Source: Methanobacterium sp. (lineage in GTDB: Archaea > Methanobacteriota > Methanobacteria > Methanobacteriales > Methanobacteriaceae). Taken from it: DNA of 64,000 nt. Where the stretch lies: the NCBI RefSeq assembly GCF_038562635.1, contig NZ_JBCFBO010000003.1:124001-188000 (forward strand). The letters run 5' to 3'. A program made the position numbers and the translations under genes. The notes beneath the pieces are model-generated. The model ran no database searches. It was given only the letters and a program-made list of their open reading frames with translations, and was not told where the DNA came from. Positions 46,208-56,269 of the stretch are shown here, one piece after another (position 1 is the first letter of the stretch; every line of letters begins with the position of its first letter).

Positions 46208-47955
46208 TTACAGGAAGGATAATTAAAATAGCAGGTCCCGTTATTGTTGGAGACGGCATGAAGGGAACCCAGATGAATGAGATGGTTAGAGTCGGTGAAG
46301 AAGGACTTATCGGTGAGATAATCGAACTGGAAGGCGACACAGCAACCATTCAGGTTTATGAAGAAACTGCTGGTATTAAACCAGGGGAACAAATTGAAAG
46401 TACAGGAGGACCACTCTCCGTAGAATTAGGTCCGGGAATTCTCACATCGATTTACGATGGAATTCAAAGGCCGCTTGAAAGCATTAAAGCTCTTACTGGA
46501 GACTACATTGAAAGAGGTGTAGATGTTCCAGCATTACCTAAAGACAAAAAATGGAAATTTGTCCCAAAAGTAAGCGCAGGAGCACAAGTAAAAGGCGGAG
46601 ATGTCATTGGTGAAGTTCAGGAAACTTCTTCCATAGTCCACAAGATTATGATCCCTCCAAAAACAGAAGGTACTATAAAAAGTATCGTAAGTGAAGGAGA
46701 ATATACAATAGTAGACGACATAGCTGAAGTAGAAACATCAGCTGGCGTTGAAAAAGTACAGATGGTACAGAAATGGCCCGTAAGGGTTGGAAGACCATAC
46801 AAAGCAAAACTTGACCCAGATATACCACTGGTAACTGGTCAAAGAGCACAGGACACATTCTTCACAGTTGCAAAAGGTGGAACAGCAGCTATGCCGGGTC
46901 CATTCGGTTCAGGTAAAACTGTTACACAGCAGCAGCTTGCAAAATGGGCTGACGCAGACATCGTTGTATACATAGGATGTGGAGAACGTGGAAACGAAAT
47001 GACAGAGGTTCTAACCGAGTTCCCAGAACTTGAAGACCCAAAAACAGGAAAACCACTTATGGACAGAACAGTCCTTATCGCAAACACATCAAACATGCCT
47101 GTGGCTGCAAGGGAAGCATCTGTATACACAGGAATTACCATTGCAGAATACTTCAGAGACATGGGATACGATGTAGCTCTTATGGCTGACTCAACATCAA
47201 GATGGGCAGAAGCTATGAGGGAAATTTCAGGAAGGCTCGAAGAGATGCCTGGTGAAGAAGGATACCCAGCTTACCTCGCATCAAAACTTGCTCAGTTCTA
47301 CGAAAGAGCAGGAAGAGTAACCACAGTAGGTACAGAAGATAAAGTAGCATCATTAACAGTAGTCGGTGCAGTATCACCTCCTGGTGGGGACCTTTCAGAG
47401 CCTGTAACTCAAAACACTTTACGTATATCAAAAGTGTTCTGGGCGCTTGACTCATCACTTGCAGACAAACGTCACTTCCCTTCAATTGACTGGCTGCAAA
47501 GTTACTCATTATATGTAGACAGCATCGCAGGATGGTGGAACACCAACGTAGGTGAAGATTGGAGAGAATTAAGGGATGAAGCAATGCTTTTACTCCAGAA
47601 AGAATCCGAACTTCAGGAAATCGTTCAGCTCGTAGGTCCTGATGCATTACCTGATAAGGAAAGAGTTACCTTAGAAACCACAAGGATGTTAAGGGAAGAT
47701 TTCCTCCAGCAGAACGCGTTCCACGAAATAGACACTTACTGTGCACCAGCAAAACAATATGGAATGCTTAAAACCATAGTCATGTTCCAGGAACACGCTA
47801 CCGCAGCTCTTGAACGTGGCGCAGCATCCAACGAGATCATTGCACTCAGCGTAAAAGAGGACATCGGTAGAATGAAGTACATACCTGAAGCAGAGTTTGA
47901 AGCTGAGATTAAAGCAATTCAGGATAAGGTAATTAAACAAACTAGTGAGGTATGA
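46204..47955 (+). CDS. ahaA: A-type ATP synthase catalytic subunit A
   Basis: The 583-residue catalytic subunit has the Walker A loop GPFGSGKT (232-239), the extra bulge domain typical of A/V-type A subunits (about 115-190), and ADSTSRWAEAMREISGRLEEMPGEEGYPAYL. It hydrolyses or makes ATP with subunit B. Overlaps ahaF by four bases. Confidence 0.97.
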   Translation: MITGRIIKIAGPVIVGDGMKGTQMNEMVRVGEEGLIGEIIELEGDTATIQVYEETAGIKPGEQIESTGGPLSVELGPGILTSIYDGIQRPLESIKALTGDYIERGVDVPALPKDKKWKFVPKVSAGAQVKGGDVIGEVQETSSIVHKIMIPPKTEGTIKSIVSEGEYTIVDDIAEVETSAGVEKVQMVQKWPVRVGRPYKAKLDPDIPLVTGQRAQDTFFTVAKGGTAAMPGPFGSGKTVTQQQLAKWADADIVVYIGCGERGNEMTEVLTEFPELEDPKTGKPLMDRTVLIANTSNMPVAAREASVYTGITIAEYFRDMGYDVALMADSTSRWAEAMREISGRLEEMPGEEGYPAYLASKLAQFYERAGRVTTVGTEDKVASLTVVGAVSPPGGDLSEPVTQNTLRISKVFWALDSSLADKRHFPSIDWLQSYSLYVDSIAGWWNTNVGEDWRELRDEAMLLLQKESELQEIVQLVGPDALPDKERVTLETTRMLREDFLQQNAFHEIDTYCAPAKQYGMLKTIVMFQEHATAALERGAASNEIIALSVKEDIGRMKYIPEAEFEAEIKAIQDKVIKQTSEV

Positions 47956-47957
47956 AA

Positions 47958-49349
47958 ATGGATTTAAATATCAAAACAAGGGAATATACAACCGTTTCTG
48001 AAGTTTCAGGACCTCTCATGATTGTAGAAGGTGTTGAAGATGTGGGCTACAACGAAATAGTAGACATAATAACACCTGCAGGGGACGCCAGAAGAGGACA
48101 GGTTCTCGAGGTACGTGAAGGCTTTGCGGTTGTACAGGTATTTGAAGGTACAAGCGACCTTAACACAGCAACAACCAAAGTAAGGTTCACAGGTGAAACA
48201 GCAAGATTAGGTGTTTCCCTTGACATGTTAGGAAGAGTTTTCGGAGGTACTGGAAAACCTATAGACGGCGGTCCAGAGATCATCCCAGATAAAGAACTCG
48301 ATATTAACGGAAACCCAATGAACCCAACTGCAAGGGAATTCCCAGCAGAATTTATACAAACTGGTATCTCAACCATAGATGGAACAAACACCCTTGTTAG
48401 AGGGCAGAAACTCCCTATATTTTCAGGATCTGGATTACCTCACAACGACCTTGCAGCACAGATTGCAAGACACGCTAAGGTAGTAGGGGAAGAAACTGAA
48501 TTTGCAGTTGTATTTGCTGCTATGGGAATTACCCACGAAGAAGCAAACTTCTTTATGAGAGATTTCGAAAGAACCGGAGCTCTCGAAAGAGTTACAGTTT
48601 TCATGAACCTTGCAGACGACCCTGCAACTGAAAGGATCATCACACCAAGGATGGCACTTACAACAGCAGAATACTTTGCTTTTGAAAAAGGAATGCACGT
48701 TCTCGTTATCTTAACTGATATGACCAACTACTGTGAAGCATTAAGGGAAATTTCAGCTGCACGTGAAGAGGTTCCAGGAAGACGTGGATACCCAGGTTAC
48801 ATGTACACTGACCTTGCTTCACTCTATGAAAGGGCAGGTCGTATGGAAGGTAAAGAAGGTTCAATTACCCAGATGCCAATTCTTGTTATGCCTCAAGATG
48901 ATATTACTCACCCAATTCCTGACCTGACAGGTTACATTACCGAAGGACAGATTGTATTAAGCAGAGATCTTTACAGGAAAGGTATTTACCCTCCAGTAGA
49001 TGTACTCCCATCACTTTCAAGATTGATGAGTGGTGGAATTGGTGAAGGAAGAACAAGAGAAGACCACAGTGGTGTATCAGACCAGCTGTATTCAGCATAT
49101 TCTGAAGGTCGTGACTTAAGAGACCTTATGGCTGTTGTTGGTGAAGAAGCACTTACAGAACGTGACCGAAAATATCTCGCATTTGCAGATGAATTCGAGA
49201 ACAAGTTCGTAACAGAAACCAAAGATGAAGACAGAACCATCGAAGAAACACTCACCATTGGTTGGGAACTTCTAAGTTTACTTCCTGAAGCCGAACTTAA
49301 GAGGGTTAAAGCAGAGCATATTCCAAAATATCACCCTGCACATAAATAA
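47958..49349 (+). CDS. ahaB: A-type ATP synthase regulatory subunit B
   Basis: The 463-residue non-catalytic subunit has FSGSGLPHNDLAAQIARHAK in place of a Walker A loop, and LTDMTNYCEALREISAAREEVPGRRGYPGYMYTD-type sequence over about 245-280. It completes the A3B3 head. Start chosen at ATG 47958, six bases after GAGGT; the ATG at 47952, overlapping the ahaA stop, is the alternative. Confidence 0.96.
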   Translation: MDLNIKTREYTTVSEVSGPLMIVEGVEDVGYNEIVDIITPAGDARRGQVLEVREGFAVVQVFEGTSDLNTATTKVRFTGETARLGVSLDMLGRVFGGTGKPIDGGPEIIPDKELDINGNPMNPTAREFPAEFIQTGISTIDGTNTLVRGQKLPIFSGSGLPHNDLAAQIARHAKVVGEETEFAVVFAAMGITHEEANFFMRDFERTGALERVTVFMNLADDPATERIITPRMALTTAEYFAFEKGMHVLVILTDMTNYCEALREISAAREEVPGRRGYPGYMYTDLASLYERAGRMEGKEGSITQMPILVMPQDDITHPIPDLTGYITEGQIVLSRDLYRKGIYPPVDVLPSLSRLMSGGIGEGRTREDHSGVSDQLYSAYSEGRDLRDLMAVVGEEALTERDRKYLAFADEFENKFVTETKDEDRTIEETLTIGWELLSLLPEAELKRVKAEHIPKYHPAHK

Positions 49350-49381
49350 CCTCCTTTTATTTATTTTTAGAGGGATAAAAA

Positions 49382-50020
49382 ATGGCACAAGAAATGTTAG
49401 AAGGAGTTAATCCAACAAGGATGGAACTTCTTAAACTTAAGGACCGTGAAAAGCTCGCAGTTAAAGGGCATGGTCTCCTTAAAGAGAAAAGAAATGCGCT
49501 CATAATGGAATTTTTCAACATACTGGAACGTGTAAAAGGTTCCAGAGATGAAGTTGAGAAAAAAATGGCAGAAGCATTTGAAGATCTCACAACTGCCCAA
49601 ATTGTTATGGGAGACTTAGCTGTTAAAAAAGCTGCTGTGTCTGTTAAAGAATCCGTAAAAGTAGATATCGACTCACGGAGTGTAATGGGTGTTGTAGTGC
49701 CTATACTTGAAGCTGAAACTTCACAAAGAAACATGGTTCAAAGAGGTTACGGGTTTATGGATACCTCTGCTAAACTAGATGAAGCAGCGAGGAAGTTCGA
49801 AGAATCCATCAATTTAATACTTGAACTTGCAGAGATCGAAAAAACCATAGTACTTCTTGCAGAAGAGATAGAAGCAACAAAAAGAAGGGTAAATGCGCTA
49901 GAGCACATAATCATTCCAAGGGTAGAAAATACAGTCAAGTACATTGAAATGCGGCTTGAAGAAATGGAAAGAGAAAACTTCGTAAGGTTGAAAATGATTA
50001 AAAAGGCCATGGAGTCATAA
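49382..50020 (+). CDS. ahaD: A-type ATP synthase subunit D (central shaft)
   Basis: The 212-residue protein begins with the conserved VNPTRMELLKLKDREKLAVKGH motif and forms two long helices (N- and C-terminal, the latter with TKRRVNALEHIIIPR), the rotating coiled-coil shaft inside A3B3. GAGGGAT lies before the ATG. The next gene begins one base after its stop. Confidence 0.95.
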   Translation: MAQEMLEGVNPTRMELLKLKDREKLAVKGHGLLKEKRNALIMEFFNILERVKGSRDEVEKKMAEAFEDLTTAQIVMGDLAVKKAAVSVKESVKVDIDSRSVMGVVVPILEAETSQRNMVQRGYGFMDTSAKLDEAARKFEESINLILELAEIEKTIVLLAEEIEATKRRVNALEHIIIPRVENTVKYIEMRLEEMERENFVRLKMIKKAMES

Positions 50021-50021
50021 A

Positions 50022-50414
50022 ATGGGAGCGATTAGAGTATTAAATCGAGTAGATGAGGTTAAAGAAGAGCTTAAAGATGAAGAACTTCACGCATTAGGCG
50101 ATTTTAAAGTAGGGAACATTGTGGGTAAACTACGCGCAGTAATAGCTGATGAAGACACTGATATTAAAGCTAATGAAGCCAAGTCAATAAAGATTAAAAA
50201 GATCAATATCCCTAAAAACTATATAACCTTTTTATCAGCCTATGCAGCAAACAGGTACGGCCATACAGTTGCAGTAGGAGAAGAAGTTTATCTTCCTATG
50301 GGCATGAAAAGAACAGTTGACCATGCTTCATTTCTTGCAAACCTCGATGGTACTATAAAAAAAGATGACTTACTTGGAGTTTTAGTTCTTCTCCCTGTAG
50401 AGATGATTAAATAA
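50022..50414 (+). CDS. Conserved methanogen protein, possibly DUF22
   Basis: The 130-residue protein is mostly beta by appearance: IKIKKINIPKNYITFLSAYAA, then GHTVAVGEEVYLPMGMKRTVDHASFL and a terminal LLGVLVLLPVEMIK. I recall this pattern as DUF22 but cannot confirm it. It starts one base after the ahaD stop, so it must be translated from the ATP synthase transcript. A role linked to ATP synthase assembly or to the electron-transfer chain is possible but unproven. Confidence 0.75.
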   Translation: MGAIRVLNRVDEVKEELKDEELHALGDFKVGNIVGKLRAVIADEDTDIKANEAKSIKIKKINIPKNYITFLSAYAANRYGHTVAVGEEVYLPMGMKRTVDHASFLANLDGTIKKDDLLGVLVLLPVEMIK

Positions 50415-50426
50415 ACTCCCCTACTA

Positions 50427-50434
50427 TTTTTTTT
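50427..50434 (+). terminator. Oligo-T terminator at the end of the ATP synthase operon
   Basis: An eight-T run lies 13 bases after the last stop of the aha cluster, with another T-rich stretch following. Archaeal RNA polymerase ends transcription at such runs without needing a hairpin. Confidence 0.4.
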
Positions 50435-50559
50435 ATTTAAATTATTTAAAAAAATAAATTAGGGTTATCCCTATCGTTAAATTTATATTAACAATAATAT
50501 TTCAATGTTTTAGGTTATTTTTATAAAATTTATATGAGTGAAATAGATAGAATTAATAG

Positions 50560-50964
50560 ATGAAAAAATTAGATCACTCAGATAATGTCCTTAAAAAACA
50601 GGTAATAAGTTTAAACCGGCATCTTCCAAGACGTCGAAAAACATTAGCAGAGCTTTTGAGAGAAGAACGGCCCCATGTATTAGGTGCAGATGGTACAAGA
50701 CACCGGTTTAAAAATGCAGAACTTAAAAAAATTGCCAGTATAATTGATAAAGAAGACTATAAAAAATTAAAACTTCCTATTTATATTGAAATTGAGTCAT
50801 TAACCTCTGGAGCAAAAATTGCCGGAGACATTGAATCAAGCATTATTTGCAAAATATTAAAGATAGATCCATGTAAACGTGAACTTTTTATATATAGACC
50901 TCAAATAAAGGAACTTAGGATTGAGTTTCCAACAACTACACAGTACATCTTTCTTGTAAGATAA
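50560..50964 (+). CDS. DUF61/UPF0216 family protein
   Basis: The 134-residue protein has the signature of this archaeal family: VISLNRHLPRRRKTLAELLREE, then VLGADGTRHRFKNAELKKIA and LKLPIYIEIES. The basic stretch suggests nucleic-acid contact, but no function is known. A 49-residue membrane protein follows after 27 bases. Confidence 0.88.
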   Translation: MKKLDHSDNVLKKQVISLNRHLPRRRKTLAELLREERPHVLGADGTRHRFKNAELKKIASIIDKEDYKKLKLPIYIEIESLTSGAKIAGDIESSIICKILKIDPCKRELFIYRPQIKELRIEFPTTTQYIFLVR

Positions 50965-50991
50965 TCAAATTAATACAGTCAAGGTGATCAA

Positions 50992-51141
50992 ATGAGTATA
51001 GACCCCATAGAAGATATCATGGATGATCCAGATAAACGTGCAAAATTATTTTTAATACTCTCTGGAGCATCGATTGTAGTAACTATAATGATAGTAATAG
51101 GGACCTTAATCTTTATTCTACGTGTTTTAGGCCTATTTTAA
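50992..51141 (+). CDS. Small single-helix membrane protein (49 aa)
   Basis: A 49-codon frame starts with MSIDPIEDIMDDPDKRAK and continues into one membrane helix (about residues 20-45, ending FILRVLGLF). AAGGTGAT ends 4 bases before the ATG, one of the best ribosome sites in the window. The acidic N-terminus would face the cytoplasm or be a docking segment. It follows the DUF61 gene closely, so they are probably co-transcribed. Function unknown. Confidence 0.75.
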   Translation: MSIDPIEDIMDDPDKRAKLFLILSGASIVVTIMIVIGTLIFILRVLGLF

Positions 51142-51254
51142 TGAGAGTTTAATTATAAATTACTAAATTATTTGTAAAATTAAAAGTAATTGATAAGTAG
51201 CGAGTAAAAACTACTTATCTTCTCCAAAATATAATGAAACGCTATTTTTAAATA

Positions 51255-52412
51255 TCACACACTAACATTTCTGGCCAGTATTTTTTCAGGGAAAGGTTCA
51301 AGCTCATTATAAACTCTTTCAACCAGCCTTTCTGCTTTATAAATGGCCTTTTCAAGATTTTCATCTGATGCTATAACTGTTGCAGCAGGTTCATCTTTTT
51401 CAATGATAACATTTCGCTCAGGAATATCATATACGCCCTCAAAATCTAGATTTCCCGCAATACAGCGTCTTTTTGCAAAAATAACCATCTTAACAGCGAA
51501 TTTATTTGGTTCAGGTATTTCAATTATTGTACCGCTGCATGCTTTAATATGGGCATCCACCATGTTAATTCCAAACACCTCCTCAGCACACTCAAATGTA
51601 CCCTGAAATCTTGGATTAACTTCGATAACATAAATATCTTCTCCAGTATGGATCATATCTACCCCATTTGATCCTAAAAGGGATAATTCTATTATAGCAT
51701 CTTCTGCTGTTTTTTTAACCTGCACGTCATCAGTAAATGGAACTACATTTCCACAGTATGCAAATTCATCAGGCTGTCCAAGTCCATCTTCTCCAAGTAT
51801 CTGCCTGCTTGTAAAAATTGCTTTAGCTTCGTTCTTTGTTGATAAAACTGATGCGCTTACATTTTGGCCTTCGATAAACTCTTGAAGCATCATACCTCTA
51901 AAATCAGTATTTTCATTTGTTTCTTCAAACCTTCTGATGCCCTTGCCCCCAGCCCCAAAGATAGGCTTTACAATGAATTTTTTATCTTCTTTGCTCTTCA
52001 CTATTTCAGCTGCTTCACTGTAAGAAGATACTAAAAAAGTTTCTGGGACGTTGAATTTATCTTTGAGTAAATTATAAAGGTTATATTTATTTTCGATATG
52101 TGCAATTTTTTTGTTCCCTACTACTTTTGATTCTGGAAATTTATCCGGCATTGCTCCTGCACTGAATAGAATACAGTCTACATCATCAACAACTTCATTT
52201 GCATAATTTTCAAGAAGTTTAGGATCAAACCTCTCGATATAGTACCCACAGGATTCATAAGGAATTTGGTTTAATATGCATCTTAAATAATCAGAACATT
52301 TTACAAGGTCACTTGTACAAAAATAATCTACAGAATAGATGGTATTTCCCATCTTTTTTGCAGAGCAAGCCACAGGTCGCGAATTTGTACCTACAACAAG
52401 AATGTTTTTCAT
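51255..52412 (-). CDS. ATP-grasp domain protein
   Basis: The 385-residue protein has an N-terminal Rossmann-like domain (KNILVVGTNSRPVACSAKK) and an ATP-grasp core: KFIVKPIFGAGGKGIRRF (ATP-binding loop), LQEFIEGQNVSASVLS, and VDMIHTGEDIYVIEVNPRFQGTFEC with metal ligands. It should ligate a carboxylate to an amine or thiol using ATP; the substrate is unknown. Start chosen at ATG 52412, eight bases after AAGAGGT; a longer frame reads through tRNA-Gln and is rejected. The tRNA 3' end lies 29 bases upstream on the same strand. Confidence 0.85.
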   Translation of the reverse strand: MKNILVVGTNSRPVACSAKKMGNTIYSVDYFCTSDLVKCSDYLRCILNQIPYESCGYYIERFDPKLLENYANEVVDDVDCILFSAGAMPDKFPESKVVGNKKIAHIENKYNLYNLLKDKFNVPETFLVSSYSEAAEIVKSKEDKKFIVKPIFGAGGKGIRRFEETNENTDFRGMMLQEFIEGQNVSASVLSTKNEAKAIFTSRQILGEDGLGQPDEFAYCGNVVPFTDDVQVKKTAEDAIIELSLLGSNGVDMIHTGEDIYVIEVNPRFQGTFECAEEVFGINMVDAHIKACSGTIIEIPEPNKFAVKMVIFAKRRCIAGNLDFEGVYDIPERNVIIEKDEPAATVIASDENLEKAIYKAERLVERVYNELEPFPEKILARNVSV

Positions 52413-52441
52413 AAAAACTACCTCTTGTGTTTTAAAAGGAA

Positions 52442-52513
<72 letters not shown>

Positions 52514-52944
52514 AACTAAAATAAACAGATTATCTGCGCCGTGGCATTTCAGTTATTTACTGTTTGTCATATTTAAAGTTATCGCTTATATATTCAAACA
52601 ACAAACTAACTTATTTCGAGCTTCATTGTATTTAAATGTATCTTTAATGCCATCGGAGTATCCTATATTTTTATTTAACTTTAATACAGGATTAACAGAT
52701 AATTTGCTTATTTTAAATTCCTTATAGTATTACAATATTGCTATTTTTTATGCATGATTACATATAACCTTTATGGAAAATTAACCGCGAAAAAGTTATT
52801 ATAAGTTTAAAAATAAAAATCTCTTCCCTAAACCGGTTCTTAATTTTATAATTCCCAAGAGTTGCATAATTACAATCAAAAAATAGTATTGATTAATTTA
52901 TTTACAGCAGAAACCATTAAAAACATGTTGTTTTGCCGTCATCT
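52514..52944. other. 431-base region, no gene seen
   Basis: AT-rich sequence between the tRNA-Gln gene and the Cas4-like nuclease gene end. It should hold the tRNA promoter. TATA-like stretches occur near 52568 and 52590. No other RNA or repeat recognised. Confidence 0.45.
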
Positions 52945-53604
52945 TCATACTCTTCTATCACATATCTTATTGAATCTACATTTTCTGCATTTATTAGGAT
53001 TATCCGTGGAATTAAATTCTGTATTTCCAGATATCAAATCATGTACATGACCTATAAGGCTAATTATGCTCTTTTCAGCTTTCGCGTCAAAATAAGATGC
53101 CCAGAATATATTATCAGTTCCCCTCTCACGGAGAGATGCTACAATCTGCCTGTCTTCTTCGATCATATCTTTAAATGCCAGGCAGTACCCATAAACCTGA
53201 TTTATACTTGAATAATAAGGTATAGTGCCAGGTTTGTCATCGATTATTATAAATTCATCAGGAGTCATCCATATTTCATCTATAAACCCCCGAATTCCAT
53301 AATTAGCTGAAACTACTGGAAATTCACGCGATAAAAGCTCCCCTGTTTTTGAGGATTCCAGCATCTCGTCAAATGTTGCCGGTACTGCTTCTTCTTTAAA
53401 GTTTTCCTCCAAAATAGCGTGCTCTTTTACCCCCTTAACCATAGCTGCCGTAGGTGCAGTTTTAATCTGGCGAACGTTCTCAAGAAAAATACCATATTCA
53501 CAGTAGCCCTGCTTGTTTAACCAGCTAATAGGGAAGTTAGTCTTATTCTCGATTATTTTAACTTGAGATACAGTGGGATGGGGAATTGAATCTGGAAATG
53601 ACAT
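52945..53604 (-). CDS. Cas4/RecB-like PD-(D/E)XK nuclease with Fe-S cysteines
   Basis: The 219-residue protein has the RecB nuclease core: GIRGFIDEIW (motif with Asp), FIIIDDKPGT (the D...DxK pair) and QVYGYCLAF (QxxxY motif). An N-terminal Cys (QGYCEYG) and a C-terminal CRKCRFNKIC group fit an iron-sulfur cluster as in Cas4 and AddB. It would be a single-strand exonuclease. No CRISPR array or other cas gene is in the window. It lies 289 bases downstream of a UvrD helicase on the same strand, so an AddAB-like partnership is likely. Confidence 0.85.
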   Translation of the reverse strand: MSFPDSIPHPTVSQVKIIENKTNFPISWLNKQGYCEYGIFLENVRQIKTAPTAAMVKGVKEHAILEENFKEEAVPATFDEMLESSKTGELLSREFPVVSANYGIRGFIDEIWMTPDEFIIIDDKPGTIPYYSSINQVYGYCLAFKDMIEEDRQIVASLRERGTDNIFWASYFDAKAEKSIISLIGHVHDLISGNTEFNSTDNPNKCRKCRFNKICDRRV

Positions 53605-53893
53605 TTATTATGCTCCTAATATATTTTAGAAGATTTTGCCTAATTCCATACTAGTACAAACATTGATGCAGAAGGTTCAGGAGACTATTTCAAAAATATA
53701 TTCAAATTTAAACATTTAAAATATTTTTATCTCACTAAATTCAAAATCTTCTTAAATAATATTATTAGAAGTTAAAGGAATTATATAAAAACTGTCTTTT
53801 CTCCCTACTTTAATCAATGATCCTCAAGTCACAAGGTTATGCCTAATTTTTATCTAATATTCAATGTGAAAAATTAAAAATAACTGGCGCTAC

Positions 53894-56242
53894 CTATATA
53901 TGGAACAGATTATTTAGTCCTTCCCAGTGCCATTCACCATCTCTATCCCAACCCGTTGCAACATTAGGAACATATCTCACTGCATTATTAAAGAAATAAC
54001 CATCTTTTAATGAATTTAAACCAACAAGTAAAAGCAGCCCCTGAGGCCTGCTGAATGCCACAAAGTACTGCCTTATAAGATCATCAAACGCTCTATCAAG
54101 CGCGTCTCGTTTGGGTATTCCCAGCTTAGAAAATTTCCTCATGTTATCCTCCAATGTACATGACTTTCCAGGGGTTCCAGGAAACCTTTTAAATGCATGG
54201 TTTGCATAATTCATTTTAAAATCAGAACCCACGTCCACTATAACAATAGGAAACTCCAGACCTTTAGACTGGTGAATTGACATTATATTTATCCCGTTTT
54301 CAGGCAAATTCTCAAGAATATCCAGATCAAGGTTTATAGCGCCTAATGCAATAGGTACAAATATATTCCACATTGCCTCTATTACTGAATCTTGATCTAG
54401 ATCCCTATTTCTTCCATTTAATATTATATTTGATTTAAAATCGCTGAATAAACTGGTCTGTGTAATGGTTTTAATAATAATCTCCAGATAAACAAGGCCT
54501 TCCTCATCTAATATTTCAGGTATCCATTTAACCATTTTATAAATAAGTTCAATCAGAGGCACTTCTGTTTTATTCTCTTTTATTTGAAAATAGCTTCTCC
54601 AAGTATCTATAAAAGCATTTATTTCTTTAGATTTATCTTCGTTAGTATCTATGTATTTTAAAGCTTTAGACCTCCAGATTTTAAACCTGAATACTGCATT
54701 TCGAGGTAACCTACCAAAAGTATTCTGGATTTTACATTCAGGATCTATACATTCCAGAAGTATTCCGCACAATATTTCAATAACTGGTATTCTACCCAAG
54801 CTCTGCCCGCGGGGATTAAAAACAGGTATTTGAGGATTATTTTTATTTAATTCATCTTTAAGGAGTATTGGAAGTCTTGGATTACCTTTAAAATCTAGTT
54901 CAAGGGGAGAACTACATAAAAATGCTATATCTGAAGGAGATCCTTCTTTCTCATCAATTTTAATTTTAAATGAGTTATTTTTATAATCTAAATTAACTTC
55001 ATTGCCATGAGTGATTTCACGTATGAACTCAGCTAGGTTTGCTGCAAGGGTATTAATATCATCCCTAAACATTCCAAGAACTGGAACATTAAGCGGATTT
55101 TCTAAGCTGGGTGAAATGGATCTTTTACCTGCTGCACGTGCATTCTGGAACTCTTTATCAATCTGTATGAATTCATTGCAAAAATCAACTATATGCCCTG
55201 TGGACCTGTAATTTTTAGACAGGTTTACAAAAAGAGGATTTATTCCAATATGACTATTTAACCTACTTCCAAAATCCGTGAAAAGATCCACAGTGGCTCC
55301 TCTGAACCTGTAAAGTGACTGGTCATCATCACCAACAACAATGATACTGCCTTTATTTTTGATTGCTGTCTCTGCAATTTTAAGATAGATGGTTTCTTGA
55401 AGTAGGTTTGTATCTTGATATTCATCCACTAAAACTATTTTGATATTTTTTAAACCTTTTAATCTGTCAGTCTGGAGTTTTCTTAAAAATTCATCCTCAA
55501 GCATTGAAAAATCAAGAAGATTCCTTTTTTCCAGGTCGCTGATATAATCCGATATTGCATCATAAGCTATTTTAGCTCCCCTATGTTCATAATCATCTAT
55601 GAACTCCTTAAAATTAATTCTATCATGATAAATCCTATCTTTTATCTCAAGAAGTATCTGGCTCATCATTGAAACATTAAGTCTTGTTCTTGCACCGCGT
55701 ATATGATTCAAAAACCCCTGTAGATCCTTATCTTTTTGACGATCATGATCAAGCAGTCCAACTTTTATCATAAGTGCATTAGCTACAAGATCTTCAATTA
55801 TAGAAGGTGAAGAGCCCGAATAACTGCTTTTTAAAATATCTTCAGCTATACTATCCAGCGTGCCTGTAACTATTCTTTTAAAATCAAGTTTTTCAAGCAG
55901 AACCCGGATAGATGAATACTTTGGATTCTCCATTAAAGTTGATTTCAGTTCATTTCCCCATTCAACAGTCCTAAATTTTAATTGAGCAGCTGCTTTTCTT
56001 GTAAAAGTGGTTGCTAGAATTGAAGATGGTTTGATACCATCTACAAAAATAAATTTCAGTATTTTTAGGACCATTACTGTTGTTTTACCGCTTCCAGGAC
56101 CGGCCACTATAAATAAAGAAGTATCATGAGAAGAAGTTATTGCATTATGCTGATCTTCATTTACCTCGATCCTTATGTCCCTTCCAAGCTTTTCCAGGAC
56201 TATCTTTTCAAAATCAGAGTATTCAATCATGAAACCGCTCAT
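53894..56242 (-). CDS. UvrD/Rep-family superfamily 1 DNA helicase
   Basis: The 782-residue protein has all SF1A motifs in order: GPGSGKTT (Walker A, about 48-55), ATTFTRKAAAQL, VLVDEYQDTN (Walker B), VVGDDDQSLYRFRGA, LSKNYRST, INIMSIHQSKGLEFPIVIVD (motif V) and QYFVAFSRPQGLL (motif VI). It should unwind DNA 3' to 5'. There is no fused nuclease domain; a separate Cas4-like nuclease follows. A coiled-coil protein gene lies 27 bases upstream. An ATG at 56230 is an alternative start. Confidence 0.93.
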   Translation of the reverse strand: MSGFMIEYSDFEKIVLEKLGRDIRIEVNEDQHNAITSSHDTSLFIVAGPGSGKTTVMVLKILKFIFVDGIKPSSILATTFTRKAAAQLKFRTVEWGNELKSTLMENPKYSSIRVLLEKLDFKRIVTGTLDSIAEDILKSSYSGSSPSIIEDLVANALMIKVGLLDHDRQKDKDLQGFLNHIRGARTRLNVSMMSQILLEIKDRIYHDRINFKEFIDDYEHRGAKIAYDAISDYISDLEKRNLLDFSMLEDEFLRKLQTDRLKGLKNIKIVLVDEYQDTNLLQETIYLKIAETAIKNKGSIIVVGDDDQSLYRFRGATVDLFTDFGSRLNSHIGINPLFVNLSKNYRSTGHIVDFCNEFIQIDKEFQNARAAGKRSISPSLENPLNVPVLGMFRDDINTLAANLAEFIREITHGNEVNLDYKNNSFKIKIDEKEGSPSDIAFLCSSPLELDFKGNPRLPILLKDELNKNNPQIPVFNPRGQSLGRIPVIEILCGILLECIDPECKIQNTFGRLPRNAVFRFKIWRSKALKYIDTNEDKSKEINAFIDTWRSYFQIKENKTEVPLIELIYKMVKWIPEILDEEGLVYLEIIIKTITQTSLFSDFKSNIILNGRNRDLDQDSVIEAMWNIFVPIALGAINLDLDILENLPENGINIMSIHQSKGLEFPIVIVDVGSDFKMNYANHAFKRFPGTPGKSCTLEDNMRKFSKLGIPKRDALDRAFDDLIRQYFVAFSRPQGLLLLVGLNSLKDGYFFNNAVRYVPNVATGWDRDGEWHWEGLNNLFHI

Positions 56243-56269
56243 TAAATAAAATTAAAAAATATTAAAAAT

